Under the pieces are notes generated by a model, which was given only the letters and a program-made list of their open reading frames with translations, searched no databases and was not told the origin of the DNA. Of a DNA stretch of 64,000 nt, positions 30,512-42,464 are shown piece by piece. The stretch comes from Cutaneotrichosporon cavernicola (lineage: Eukaryota > Basidiomycota > Tremellomycetes > Trichosporonales > Trichosporonaceae). The DNA lies in assembly GCF_030864355.1 (NCBI RefSeq), contig NC_083395.1:310001-374000 (forward strand), read 5' to 3'. Each line of letters begins with the position of its first letter. The first letter of the stretch is position 1. Position numbers and translations under genes: made by a program.

Positions 30512-30934
30512 AGCCGGCGGCCCGGGGTGAGCCTGGGGTGAGCCCGGCATGACGGACCGGGGGTTCGTCATTAAGGTTGGCCGGTGTGATGCACAGAAGA
30601 GGGAGACGGTGGGAGCTCAGACACTGTCGAATGTGGAATGTGGACAACCTTCGGTGAGAGGAACACAGTTCGGAGTGGACAGCGGCCCGGCCGGCCCGAT
30701 AGCTGCCAAGAAGCTGCGGAGTAGAATGGTCGATAGGTCAGGTGATACACATATGCCGCACATGGTGATCAAAGGGGATTTCCAGAATTGTGTGACAAAT
30801 GAGTTGTGAGGAGAGAGAGCAGTAGAGGAATGGTGAGGAGCGTGGACACCAGCAAAGGAGAAGGTCAAGCTAATACATATTCCAAGTTCAGGGCATTACA
30901 ATATTCCACAATCGCCCACTATTCTATCAAGCAC

Positions 30935-33813
30935 TCACTCCAGACCAGCACGGTTCACCAGCTCAGTAACGAGCTCCATGTTCCCGACCAACTTGTTCGC
31001 CATTCCGAGCGCAATGTCCTGGTCGTTGGCTAGGACCAGAGCGTGCCGCCTCCCCATGGATAGGAGGAACGGCTCTTCGATCCCCCGTGGCTTCCACTCG
31101 CAGTTGGAGGCCAGCTGCTCGAACGCCCACAGCGCAAACTCCGTACCGTACTCTTCAGGCGCCTGGAGTTAGACCATCTGACTAACCGCTTACCTTGTAC
31201 GAGAACACCACACTGCGAGCGCCGTACCCAAGCACCTTTACGAACTGAGATCAGCGCTCGCTCATAGTTGGTCTTCTGATTCCACTAATACACTCACCCT
31301 TGTGATACGCGCCCGAGTAAACTTCTTTTCCCACGCCTTGGTGGCGAATATCTTCACGGACGTGCCCTGCACCAGCAGCGTTCCCCAAAGCCGTTCGGAG
31401 CCGAGCAGCACCACCATCCCATTCGGGACGATGGCGTAGTAGCTGTCTCCGACTGTCCATGGGCAGGATGGGAACCGCAGGGGAGGGCCAATGGCAACGT
31501 CCGAAGCGAGCCGCCGTGCGAGCGGGCCGATGATGGAAGAGCGGTAGTCTCCGTCCCACAATGCCTTCACGGCATTCCACGCCGTGAGGTATGGCTTCTC
31601 AAGGAGGTACCGAAGGAAGGGCGCCTCGAGCGCGTTCCGCGCAACGAAGAGGTGAGGAGGTGCGAAGTGCTTCGGATCAACCGGAAGGTTGATGTCGCGC
31701 GCGAGGACGAGGACGTGGGCTTGCACTGTCTCCCATGCGGCGGCATAAGCTGGGTCGGCAAGGTCTCCGGCGAGTAGCGCTCGGGTTACGGCGTGGCGAG
31801 TGCGCAACGACAGGTCGCACGGGGCGGGAGGAGGATTGGAGATCCGAGCTGTGGAGTATCGGTTGTTCTCTATCTCCTCAACGTCCATCTGCCCGTCATC
31901 CTCGTCGCTCGTGTCGTCAACGTCACTACCGCTGCCCGCGCTCGCCGTGGGAGCCACCTGTCGCTGTCCTAGGACAGCGCGAGCCTCGGTTGGCAGCCCA
32001 AACTGGGCGAGCGTGTCGGCGTTCGTGAAGTCCTTCACTGGGGCTCTGCGGATGCTAGTCTTGGATGCATTGGAGGATGCTGGAGTGACATACTCTGGGA
32101 CGTTTGCCGCGGCGGGGACACCGAGGCTCTCGCGCACCAACGCGTTTGTGTTTTGCCGCGACTGGGCGGGAGGCTGTCGCGTTGGGATGCTGAGAGTGAT
32201 GGAAGGGGTGGTTGACTCCGAGCGGAATGGCAGCGCTCTCTGCCCAGCAGAGTCTGAGTTGCTACTCGATGGTGCGGTGGTCTGCTGCGGGAAGCTCTTG
32301 TCGCGGACCGTGGCCACACCTTCGGCCGTATCAAAACCCTTTCTCTTAGCGGGCTTGGTTGTGGCGGGGCTAGGATTGGGGCTAACTTCCACCTCGGCGA
32401 GCTTCGACGTTACTTCGTCGACGATGCCATCAGGCGTGTCGCCCTCGGCGACATGCTTCGCGGCCTGCTTGGTTACGTTCTGCCCCTCCTTGCTTGAAAT
32501 GGATGCAGCAAGCGGATTAACCAGTGGCACGGGAGGCAGGTGGGCCTCCCAGTCGATTGGGCCGAGGCGGTCACCGACCCCTTCAAAGCCGAACGCGCGG
32601 TGAACCCAAAGGCGGAAATCTTTCCAGGGTTCGGAGGAGGTGTATTTCGGGTCCTCTGTGGCGCAGACGCAATGGCCCTTCGAGATGTAACATCCCATGC
32701 AGAGCCTCGTCTTGCCGTTCTTGATGATCATGCAGGGGTACTGGATCCTAACACAGCGCCCGCACTGCTGTGCGAGAGGCCGGATACCGTCAGTGAAGTC
32801 GGTGTAGTTGATGATCCACATCTTCCGTCAGAAAAATACACCCACAGATGGATTACGGGCTGGCGAGTAGAGTTGGAAACAAGATAGGAATCAAGGGGCA
32901 GGGGAAGTGGGGAACTCACCAAGCGGACACCCTTGACAAAATCACGGTCAACCTGAGCTGCCAACATTCGCCGCTCCAAGTCGGTAAACCCATCCCACAT
33001 CAACTTCTCCACTACCGGTCCCAGAGCGTCTACGCCATTCTGATCCAACCTTAAAGAGGCGTACGCCTGCGGGGTGAAGTGGGTGCGGGGGTCGTACAGA
33101 GGGTGCGATGGGTGACGGCAGTACATCCGTCCGGCGTGAAACTGGGCGACGCGCAACTCTACCTGCTTCCGGCGTAATTCGTTCTCGCGAACGGAACGAA
33201 CTGTCTTCGAGGCACCGCGGGCTGACTGCTTGCTCTTGGTCCCACGTTGGGTGGACTTGGCGTTGGGCTTTTTGATCGGCTTGCCATTCTGGATGGTGGA
33301 GGAGGCGCCCTCGGCGTCGTAGGGACTGTCGCTCGATTCTGAGGCCGAGCATTCTGAGTTGTCGAAGCGCGGCTTCTTGGAGCGACGCTTGGATGATCGC
33401 AGGTCATACGAGTCCTCGATGCGGCGCTTTGGCGGGGGTGCGCATTCAGAGTCTTCGATACGGCGGTTCGGGGGAGGGGGATTTGAGAAGCTGCGCGACC
33501 TGCCGCTCACGCTGCGAAGTGTTCCGCTGATGGCGCGGCTAGTGACGCGGCTGATCTTCCTCACCGGGCGGTTGACGGGGTCGCCTGTGTTCTCCACACC
33601 ATCATGCTGGAGGGATGGAAGCTCGCGTCTGTTGAGGGCGGCGGCGTTGGTCTTGGATGTACTGGGACGGCGAGAGGGGTTGAACGGGGTGAGGGGCGTG
33701 GTTGGGACTGGTCGCTTGGGACCAGCCGTGTTGTGGCGGCGGGTGTTGAGAGGTGGGAGGTCGGTTTGGGACCCTTGGGTGCGGCTGGGGCGCCGAGCAG
33801 GATAGCTCGACAT
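30935..33813 (-). CDS. Large disordered protein with internal Zn2Cys6-spaced cluster (tandem family member 1)
   Basis: Exons 33813-32920, 32821-31298, 31244-31194 and 31162-30935 (introns 98, 53 and 31 nt), 898 residues. The N-terminal 210 residues are basic and Ser/Pro-rich with two RRIEDS repeats. Residues about 222-298 form the shared family segment (FHAGRMYCRHPSHPLYDPRT; FTDLERRM), continuing into MWIINYTDFTDG. A cysteine cluster C318-x2-C321-x6-C328-x10-C339-x2-C342-x6-C349 has the spacing of fungal Zn2Cys6 DNA-binding domains but sits mid-protein. A SEPWKDFRLWVHRAF block follows, then disorder with an acidic SDVDDTSDEDDGQMDVEE stretch. The last 300 residues are a folded-looking domain unique to this copy (LLEKPYLTAWNAVKALWDGD). 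Possibly a chromatin or DNA-binding regulator; not established. Confidence 0.8.
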
Positions 33814-35043
33814 GTTCTTCGGTAAGAGGTCAGATGGAGGTGGTGACCCCGTTGGTGGAAGCTGTTCACGACCGGCTGGAGGTCCTTTAGAAGGAGGACT
33901 TGGAAGTTGAAGCGAGGGCGTTGAGCAACACGAACTCGGAACAGTTGAATGTGTTGGTGTGTAGTGTTGTTTGTGTTGGCGGAGTGAGGAGGGGCGGTAG
34001 TCGTGTGGCCAGCACACGTTGTCGTCGACAGATATCAAGAGGCCAGCACACTTTGTCGTTGACAGATATCAAGAGGCAAGAGACAAGTGGGGAAGAGAGT
34101 AGAGTGTGAGAGATTTGATGGAGCAGAGGAATGGATAGGCAGATGACTATGAGAGTGAAGGAGAGAGGTGCAATGCGGGGCTGTTATAGCACCTGGGGGA
34201 AGGCGTGAAGCGGGTGCTTGGTCGTAAGTGGCATTTGTGTGTGGGGCTGAACGTTGTTCTACGCTCTGACCTCTGATCTGTCTGGCTTCATTGTCCCCTC
34301 AGATGAGGGGCTGGTTGCGAGGTGTTTGTGTGCATTTACCAATGACACGCCGTGGGCCGGCAGGGTCGGGTGCTTCACGACGCGATCTCCAGCATTAGGC
34401 TTCCAGGCCAGTACCAGGTAACAGTGATGCACAGCCTGAACAAGAGGAGATGATGTTTATTTTACTATAATTGTGGTGGGAGGTTGTCCAGGTGTTGTTG
34501 ATTATTGGGTGAAAGGGAAGGTTGATCGCGCCGGGCATACATTGCGGCAAATGACGGTCTAGCCAGGTCTGAAGGAGTTCGAAAGAGACCAGAAGTGCGA
34601 ATGGGTAATTTTAATTCATGAGAACGTTACTCGAGAGGAGAGACAAGGTTGAGCTGAGTGCATAGTGGCCAGGCAGTGCTCGGTGATGGGGTGATCGGCT
34701 CTACATGCCACGTCGCTCCGCTTTGCACGCAGTTGGCCACCGTTCTAGCACTATATCCGCGAGTATCTACAGCCTGCTCAGCTTGGTCTGTAGCCGCGAG
34801 GGCAAGGCAGCCGCGTGAGTGACTGGATGGATCGGAGGGTGAGGCAGCTGGTGCCTGACAATCGCTCAAAAACAGTTGAAACCTGTCGTTTAGCTATTGA
34901 ACACCTCAGTTTCGCTTAGGTATTTGTTCGTGTTCACTGTGTGGCATGGCACAAGCACTAAAAAAATGTTACAAGGTTCTTTCCAATCGTTACCAATATC
35001 CATGGACACCAGGGCATGGATATTGCCCAGGTGAGGCCCCAAC
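33814..35043. other. Intergenic, 1.2 kb, with a hairpin
   Basis: Spacer between tandem family members 1 and 2. It holds the perfect inverted repeat at 34994-35025 and a near-duplicate gtc(g/t)acagatatcaagaggc at about 34023-34077. No gene seen. Confidence 0.4.
34994..35025. repeat. Perfect 11-bp inverted repeat downstream of a gene
   Basis: caatatccatg and catggatattg flank a 10-nt loop, 19-50 nt past the stop of the minus-strand gene that ends at 35044. Could form a 3'-end hairpin. Confidence 0.6.
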
Positions 35044-37431
35044 TTAGGCTTTCTGCTTGCTCTTCGCCTTAGCGCTCATCTTCTTCTTGACCTGCGTCGC
35101 CTTGGCAGCGGTGCTGGGAGTGCTCTTCTTTATGGAGGCTTTGGCGCCAGCGACGCGGAGTTTGGATGCCGCACGCCGAAGGGCGCCCATTGCACTGCTC
35201 TCCACCTTGACCTCGGGCTCGAGAGACACCATCTGTGCCAAGGGCTGCTTGGAGGTCCGACGACGACGAGCGCCCATGGCACTGCTCTCGGCGTTCACTT
35301 CAGGTTCCAGCAACACGCGCTTGGCCACGGGCTGCTCCGCCTCAAACTCGTCGTCGTCCTCCGCCTCGCGCTTGATCGAGGAGCGAGGCTCCGAATTGTT
35401 CTTGGTCCTCTTGTTGTACACCCTCAGCACCGGGTCGAAAGGGAACGGTGGGTCCAGCTCGGCCAGGTCGATGGGCGGGAAGTTTGGCCATGCGCTTGGG
35501 TTGTCCAAGCGTTCGAGCCAGACCTGGAAGTCCAGGTGGAACTTGGGCTCGCGGGTGGCACCCTCCTCTAGAGCGATATAGCAAACGCCCTTGGAACACT
35601 CACACGCTGCACATGTGGGAAGACGGGGGTTTTGGCTCTTCCTGACCTTCTTAGGCAGCCGCGTTTGAGTGCACTGGTAGCCTCCCGTCACACAACGATG
35701 GCATGCCTGGTCTTTGGGGCGGAAGATGTTGGCGACGTCGGTGTACTTGGCTAAGTAGATAACACGGACTGCTTTCGGGAGATCGCGGTGAGGGTCGCCG
35801 TCCTTCTTACGGCGTGTGCAGACCATGCGCTTCTCTTCGTCGGTGAATTGGCGATAGAGCTCGCCCTCAAGCTGGTGGGAAAGTTCTTTTGTGCCCCAGA
35901 CCGACCAGTGCTTGATGAGCCACTCGTCGATGTTGGTGTCAGGGTTGTACAGTGGGTTCTCCTTGGCGTAGGCGTAGAGCTTGCCCGCCTTGAAGTTCGC
36001 CAGCTTGGCTTCGGCGATCTGCTTGTGCGCGTCGTTCTCCTGTTGGCGCCGCTTCGCAAGGTGGATTTGGTGCTTGCGCTTTGCCGACATCGGAGGGGAC
36101 CCGGGTCCCTTGTCTTCGCGAGGCTCGTCCTCCTCCTCTTCGTCTCCCTCCGGGGAGAAGGTGTCGTCCTCGTCCGAGTCCAGCTCGCCGACGTCCTCTT
36201 CGGTACTCTGGTCAAGCTCCTCCTGCTCCTGGTTGTCGTGCTTCCACTTAGGTTCAGGGAGCTGCGGTGGTGCGGGGCACGACTTGGACTCTTCAATGCG
36301 CTGGCGCTTGAGGATGTTGACGTTGCTCACTCTGTTGAGAACAGCGGATCCAATCCGCTTGAGGTTGCCACGCGAAGGCCAGGTGTTCGAAGAGGCTGAT
36401 TTGGCCCGCGTAGCGGGAGCCTTGGATTTTGTCTGAAGGACAGTCTTGCGCTTGCCATCTGAGATGGGAGCAGGAGGGGCGAATGTGACGGGTGGACCAA
36501 ACGACTGGAACGTGGGGCCTGTAGGAGAAGTGGTGTTGTTGGCGACGGTCGGGTTCGAGAAAGTAGGGAGAGGAGGGGAACTACGGGCCGGGCCGCTCAC
36601 AGCGCGGATAGAGACCGCACCAGGGACGGCCTGCCTGGCCGGAGAGTTGGGAAAGCGCGGAGAGATGATACGAGTCGATGGCACGTTCAGGGGAGGGGAG
36701 TTCTCGCTGCCACCAGGCGGGTACCAGAAGAGCTCCTTGGGGACTGTGGGTGACGATCCCGATACTCTGCGCAGAGGAGAGAGGGGCCCCGAGTTGGTGT
36801 TCTTCAGGATACCTTGAATCGGGGGGAGGCGGATGTGTGGAGAGCGCGGGGTGCGCTTTACCATACTAGGACCAAAGGGATGGGCAGAGGGCTGGTACGC
36901 AGACCGGTGCTTGGAAGGGCCGCCTCGGACGGGCTCGGAGTAGAACTGGGCCGGACGAGGCGGGCTGCTTATTGCTGGGACAATGGGACGGTGAGCGGGT
37001 ATGGGCTCCGGAAGGTTTCGGATGTTGTTTGAGGGAGGCGACTGGTGGATAGCGGCCTGGTGGATAGCGGCCTGGTGGATAGCGGCCTGGTGGATAGCGG
37101 CCTGGGGTGGAGTGTAGACCGGGCGGGGCCCGATATAGAGCATGTCGCTGATCGGGAAAGGAACGTTGGCGACTGCTGGCATGTGGCGGTTGTCGAGATA
37201 ATGATGATTTTCCGTCATTTCACTGCTGGCCGTACCGCGCGTGTGGCTGGGAGGCTGAGAATGGTGGCTGGGGGCACCAGTGTAGTGGAGATCAAGGAGG
37301 GACTGGGCTGCGGTGGCCTCTCCTTCATGGTAGACTGGCTGGGGCGGCGCGGGGGTACGAGCGTGGCGGAGGGAGAGGAGGGCTTCGACGGCCATGGCCT
37401 CGGGCTCGCCGATCATGCTGAGAGGGTGCAT
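35044..37431 (-). CDS. Large disordered protein with internal Zn2Cys6-spaced cluster (tandem family member 2)
   Basis: One exon, 795 residues, no intron although both sister genes are spliced. The N-terminus contains four AAIHQ repeats from a 15-bp DNA repeat. Residues about 485-570 are the shared segment (NFKAGKLYAYAKENPLYNPD, FTDEEKRMVCTRR, KAVRVIYLAKYTDVAN). The cysteine cluster is C577-x2-C580-x6-C587-x19-C607-x2-C610-x6-C617, followed by the shared FHLDFQVWLERL block. An acidic stretch EEDVGELDSDEDD lies before the domain. The basic C-terminus carries two copies of LEPEVxxESSAMGAxRR and ends in a Lys-rich tail, a likely nuclear localisation signal. Same strand and family as its neighbours on both sides. 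Confidence 0.8.
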   Translation of the reverse strand: MHPLSMIGEPEAMAVEALLSLRHARTPAPPQPVYHEGEATAAQSLLDLHYTGAPSHHSQPPSHTRGTASSEMTENHHYLDNRHMPAVANVPFPISDMLYIGPRPVYTPPQAAIHQAAIHQAAIHQAAIHQSPPSNNIRNLPEPIPAHRPIVPAISSPPRPAQFYSEPVRGGPSKHRSAYQPSAHPFGPSMVKRTPRSPHIRLPPIQGILKNTNSGPLSPLRRVSGSSPTVPKELFWYPPGGSENSPPLNVPSTRIISPRFPNSPARQAVPGAVSIRAVSGPARSSPPLPTFSNPTVANNTTSPTGPTFQSFGPPVTFAPPAPISDGKRKTVLQTKSKAPATRAKSASSNTWPSRGNLKRIGSAVLNRVSNVNILKRQRIEESKSCPAPPQLPEPKWKHDNQEQEELDQSTEEDVGELDSDEDDTFSPEGDEEEEDEPREDKGPGSPPMSAKRKHQIHLAKRRQQENDAHKQIAEAKLANFKAGKLYAYAKENPLYNPDTNIDEWLIKHWSVWGTKELSHQLEGELYRQFTDEEKRMVCTRRKKDGDPHRDLPKAVRVIYLAKYTDVANIFRPKDQACHRCVTGGYQCTQTRLPKKVRKSQNPRLPTCAACECSKGVCYIALEEGATREPKFHLDFQVWLERLDNPSAWPNFPPIDLAELDPPFPFDPVLRVYNKRTKNNSEPRSSIKREAEDDDEFEAEQPVAKRVLLEPEVNAESSAMGARRRRTSKQPLAQMVSLEPEVKVESSAMGALRRAASKLRVAGAKASIKKSTPSTAAKATQVKKKMSAKAKSKQKA
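37041..37100. repeat. 15-bp in-frame coding repeat, four copies
   Basis: tggtggatagcggcc-type unit repeated four times, encoding AAIHQ on the minus strand. Copy number probably varies between strains. Confidence 0.85.
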
Positions 37432-38492
37432 GGTGGTTGAGAAGTACCAGGGTGACGTTGTGGAAGAGGTGCTGGGTGGAATAAAGGGTGGTGTTGTGGG
37501 ACAAGTGCTGGGCAGAATAAATCAAAGTGTGGAGTGAAGGACTGTGGATAGGAATGAGAGTGATAGGTGTAGGGAGGTTGTGAGGGAGAGTGATAAGAGT
37601 GTAGAGAAGCTGTGAGGGAGATGGAGCAGTTGGCGGCGGGGCTGCTGATTTATAGACACGCAGCAATGTCCGCAGTGTATGAAGGATTAAGGAAGCAGAT
37701 AAACAAGGACCTCTCGTCTCTCGGCTCTGTGGGGAGGATGGCAGAGGGACACGTTTGGAAGAGATGATGAGCTCGAAACGGCGAGAGAGCTGTGATCACC
37801 GGGTCTGGGTAGGAATAATGGGGCGAGACATGCATGTATATCACTTGGCATGGTCACTGTAGAAGACGGCGGGGAAGGGAGGGAGAGGGGACGATTGATG
37901 ATGTAACGAACAATGACCCGACACTGCCCCGCGATGATGCGGAGTTGGGTCTGCATCCCTTTTCGACATACAGAGAACCCCTGGGGTCCTGAGAAGAGCG
38001 ACTGACATGAGAGTCGAAATGGACAATGACCGATGGTATCGGCGGCCAGACGTGCAGGGAGTGGAGTGTGGCGGTGTTGTGGTGATGTGATGAGATGGTG
38101 ATGGCGATGGTGATCTCATGGCCGGATTTCATTGTTCTACGGCTTGGGAGTCAGGGGAAGTGTCAGAAAGTAATAGCGCAGCAGAGTAGCGGCGAGCGTA
38201 GTGACCACGTCGACGGGAGGAGTATGGCAATCTCCCGCTGGTTGCAAAGTGCCAGTCAGCTACACAATTGGTTTGAATAAACCGAGATTTGGTTGCCGTG
38301 GATCCCAGGGCAGGGTGTCAGGCACCAGCATCGAGAATTAATACATGTACAATATGCGATGGCAAGCAGGCAAGCACTATTGGGACAACACTCTTCGATC
38401 TGGAAATCTGGAGAGCTAGTGAGGCGCTGGAGGGGACGCTCAAGAGGCGGAATGGGGCGTGCTAGTCAAAATCCACTCCTTTGACCAGCTGA
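37432..38492. other. Intergenic, 1 kb
   Basis: Spacer between tandem family members 2 and 3. A G/A-rich promoter strand (C/T-rich on the coding strand) lies upstream of member 2. A gatggtgatggcgatggtgat short repeat lies near 38094-38114. Confidence 0.4.
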
Positions 38493-40748
38493 TCAGGGGT
38501 CTTTAGCCTCTACTCGTTGGAGGCGCTTAGGACGCTTTGAACCGTGCCCGGAAGACGACTCGGCTTCAGGCTCGGTGATGACCAGACTGGTATCAGCAAC
38601 TTAACTCACGGTTTGACCTACCCATCGCCAGGAAGAGCTCCAAGGACTGGGCTGGGAGTGTGGAGCTGTAGTGGGTCTACAGTTGGGGAACGCGTGTCAT
38701 CCAGCCCTGGCACGCTCTCGCCACGGAAGAACTGGGGGGGCGAGCTAGAACCTCCCGAGCTGGAGCGGGTGCGGACGCGACTGAGGAACTGTGAGGTGGA
38801 GCTGCGGCGGATGCGGCCCTCAGGAGAACCGGAGATAGGGTTATCGGTGTTCAGCGAAGGTTGGAGCGTGTTGGTGCTGTCGTCGCCCATCCACATCGCG
38901 TAGAAGTCGGGGTAAGGCCCCACGTCATCAGGTGGAGGCACCGTCTGTCTACCATCCTTGCGTTGGTTGCTGACATTCTCGCGAAGCGTCTTGTCCAAGT
39001 CCTTCCACTTGTACATGGGTGCACTGAGAGTCCCATTCCCAAGGCGGTCGGCGAGGTACTTGACCATAGCCAGCTTTTTCATCTCCTGGACGCCACCTGG
39101 GGCCTTGTCACGCTCGGCACGGCGTGTCTGGCGTACTTCCCGGGCATTGCGCTGGCATTTGGTGATTGTTGTCCTCCGAGGGATGAGTGGAAGGCGGTCC
39201 GCGTGAGCCTTCTCGAGATTTTCGATCTTTGCAAAGGCAGCATCCTCCTTGGGGTCGATATGGGCAGGGACGCCGTGGGGGTCGAAAGGGCCGACCTCCT
39301 TTTCGGGCCGCTGCCGCTTAGCGAACAGTTGGCTCAAAGTAATCTCTCCCTTCCAGTACGACTCGAGGTCCTTTATCCCCAAACGAGTCTCCTCGAGCGG
39401 CTCAGCGAGCTTGGAATGGGAGCAATCCGCCTTGGAGACGCGACACGGGATACAGGCAGACCGGAAAGTTCCTCCCTTCTTCCCGGCCTTGTGCTTGATG
39501 TCCGTCTTGGTAAACATCTCGTGATCCACCATGCACGACCAGCCACCGCGCTGGCAGCGGAAGCACTGTTGGTAAAACACAACGCGGGTGTACCTATCAG
39601 TGTAGTCGCGGAGCCAGATCTGTTGTCAGTTCTGATGGTGAGCAGACGCGCACAATGAAAAGTGCCTTCCAGAGGTCGCGGTCGGGCCAGTCGTACAGTT
39701 GCTCCTTCTCGCTGCCCGTGAGACGACTATAGACAGTCGCTTCGGGGACGAGAGTCTTGCCCCACCCGGTGCTGCTGCTCCAAAGCTCGGGGTCCATGTT
39801 CGTCTCCTCGTTGAACTCGTCATTGCATGGGTGCCGCATGTAGATCTTGCCGCACATGAAGTTGTTAACGAGGAGCTTGTCGAGTTCATCCTGGGAGGGC
39901 TTGGCGATTTTTGTGCGCTCAGTAATCCAGTCTCTCACCGCCTTGATGTAGGCAGGGTTGTCTCGTTGTCCAGGGGGAGCTGTAGGGCACGGCCGCTTGA
40001 GGGCCATTCCAGCAACTGCAGGCAGTTGTCCGGTGCCAAGTGATAGGACCGGCTGGCTGCTGAGCTTGCCCTGTAGGCTTGACTCGGTAGTCGGCCGGCT
40101 GGTGGCACGAGAGCGCTTGGTTGGGCGTACGGTGGCTGCTGAGACTGTTGAATTGGCCGTAGGGTAGGAGCGCTTCGTACCAGAGGCAAAGCTTCCACTG
40201 AGTGAGGAATGTCCCTGACCGTGGTTGTCGATCTTGACCTCGGCGTCCGTGGATGGCGAGCGGTGTTGCCCACGACTGTCGCGTTCCACGTCCATTACAG
40301 CAGCATTGAGAGCCCGCATTCCCGAATGGAAAGGACCCTCATAGTTCCTAGTGACCGACACGTTGACAAGGTTCATTGTCCCAGAACGCGAGCGGCGAGG
40401 GGAGGTGCGAGTGTAGCGAGCGGCATTGAGAGATGCGCTGCCAACTGCAGGGCAGGAGGATGATGAACCAGACGCCTTATGTTGGGCGACTTTGTCCTTG
40501 ACACTGGAGAGGTGTGGGTATAAAACGCGGTCGAAGTTATAGTCTTCGATTGGCAGGTACGCACCGTCGATCTCGTTGAGATAGAGATCGACAGCTTGTT
40601 GAGGGTAGAGACGGCACGTCTCGTCAGCAAGCAAGAGCGAGATGTGTGCCATTGGGCCGTTGGGGTGGCCGGCTGCGAATGGGTCGGCGAGCAGGCGAAG
40701 GTTGTTCTGCGCCTCCGCCGGTTCCTTGGGAGGAATGAGGGCTGACAT
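38493..40748 (-). CDS. Protein with internal Zn2Cys6-spaced cluster (tandem family member 3)
   Basis: Exons 40748-39654, 39619-38622 and 38586-38493, introns 34 and 35 nt, 728 residues. The first 75 residues are predicted helical (MAHISLLLADETCRLYPQQA) and unique to this copy, followed by a Ser-rich disordered part. The shared segment is at about 300-380 (NNFMCGKIYMRHPCNDEFNE, DLWKALFI|IWLRDYTDR), then C384-x2-C387-x6-C394-x26-C421-x2-C424-x6-C431 with the RVSKADC ending seen in the sisters (YISKGHC, CSKGVC). An intron falls at the same place, just before the YTD motif, as in member 1, which argues for common descent. The C-terminal half has a basic helical region and a Ser-rich tail. Confidence 0.8.
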
Positions 40749-42464
40749 GGTGTGTGTACTCCCTGCCTGCTTGGTGGATGGCGCTGCGGAATGCTGGGCC
40801 GATGTAGCAGAGGAAGGTGTGAGGATCTATGGGGTGGATGGGGCGGTGGAGAGGGATGGGAGTGAATGAGTCAAGTTGGTCGGGAGGTGTTGAGTCTTAT
40901 GTCGCGCTTGGATCATTAGTGACTGCCAAAGGGGAGTGGCGACTCACTGTTTGATGCGAGCACGGGCGCGATGGAAGGGGATGAAGTTCTTGATGGAGCG
41001 AGCGAGGAGGAGGTATGCGGGAGAATGTAGATGAGGTAGAGGGGTATACTTCGGTGGTGCGAATAGGGGAGGTGATGAAGAGGGAAGGAAGAAAAGGATG
41101 TGTTGATGTAGAAAGGTGGGTTAGTTGATGGTTGGGTTGGGTGGACGAGGATGTAAATGGTACCGGGGAACAGGACAAAAGGGTTATGTGGCGACACCCC
41201 GGTGCGGGTGGACATGCAGCCCCAATTCACGCCTTGGGGCTCTGGGTCGCTTGTAACTGACACCTGGGTGAGAGGCGACACTAGGCTAGGTCCTTTGGAG
41301 CAGGTGGGGCAGGAAGCAAAGAGCGAGGTTAGGCTTGCCGCATGTTGAGGTCGCACCCCCGCCGTGTGTGGCAGCCGACTGAGACACAGTTCAGTTACCC
41401 CATGCGGGGGGAACAGCTACGCTTCTCGAACTGCAGGCGTAGCTCCGAGGTATGGGGCTGCGCGGCGTGAGTACCCGGCGACACCGGGATGTCGAGGGGA
41501 TGGGGTAGGATCACTAGGGTCCGTGAGTGTGCGCTGAGACCTCTCAGGAATCGATGGGTCAGACGCTTGAAAGTCGTCCATGATCCTCGGCTCTGGTGCC
41601 AGATTTGGAGACAGTCAAAACCTGTTCCTGCAACGAGAACACATGTATGTAACAAGTGATCAATTGATTTGCTTATAGGAAAGAAAACCTAGCAGTGAGG
41701 TGGCGAGGCGATGGGTTGACGAGTTGGTGATCTGGTGAGCTGTCGAGCGCCACGGTCGCCTATTAAATGAATAGGTAAAACAATTTGACACCACCTAAAA
41801 AGATACACCACGTTGCCCAATGGAATCCACCACTACCCAATGCCCATTGAGTCTGGAAGCAATTGTCCAAGCCAGGAGTAGGTGCATCAATGCAATGCCA
41901 TACCTCCTGCACAGACGGACAGCCGGGTGCGATGGTTAGTGCTACCTGACGTGGAGGAATGTTCATGAAATGGAATCTACAGGGGGAAAGGGCCTGTGAT
42001 GGATTTGGGTGGCGAATCTTCGGGACACATATGTTTCGAGGGAGGGGTCAGAAGTGTGTACGGCTATACGGCACACTAGATCCGTCCGCATGTAGACCTC
42101 GGAATGGTGTTGCGGGGATGCATGTTTTGTGTTGATGAGGATCTAAGACATGCATGGTACCTGTAGGCCACCCTGTTTGAATCGCGTTTCTAAACAAGAA
42201 TTTCCTCACATGACCATTCCATCCCCATTTGCCAAGAAGCCAAATGCGTAACCCACGATTGGGGCAGTCACAGCAGCAGTCGCAACCCCTACCTTTTCAT
42301 TTGGACAGCAGCACGCCAGCGACTCCACCCATTCCGCACAGACGCGCAAACGTTCAAATTACATTCCTCGCATCCGATCGTGAAATAACATTCATGCTCC
42401 TGTACATTGTTAGGTCAAGAGAGAAAGAGAGATATTGTCTAAAGGAGTCTTGGCAAGTGGCAAT
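40749..42464. other. Intergenic, 1.7 kb
   Basis: No supported gene; several short frames on both strands look random. A C/T-rich (minus strand) leader lies before member 3. Confidence 0.4.

Larger units (their letters stand above)
30385..30934. other. Polygalacturonase promoter region
   Basis: Contains the TATA-like element and the two 19-bp TGACGTC-containing repeats listed separately. No gene seen. Confidence 0.5.
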
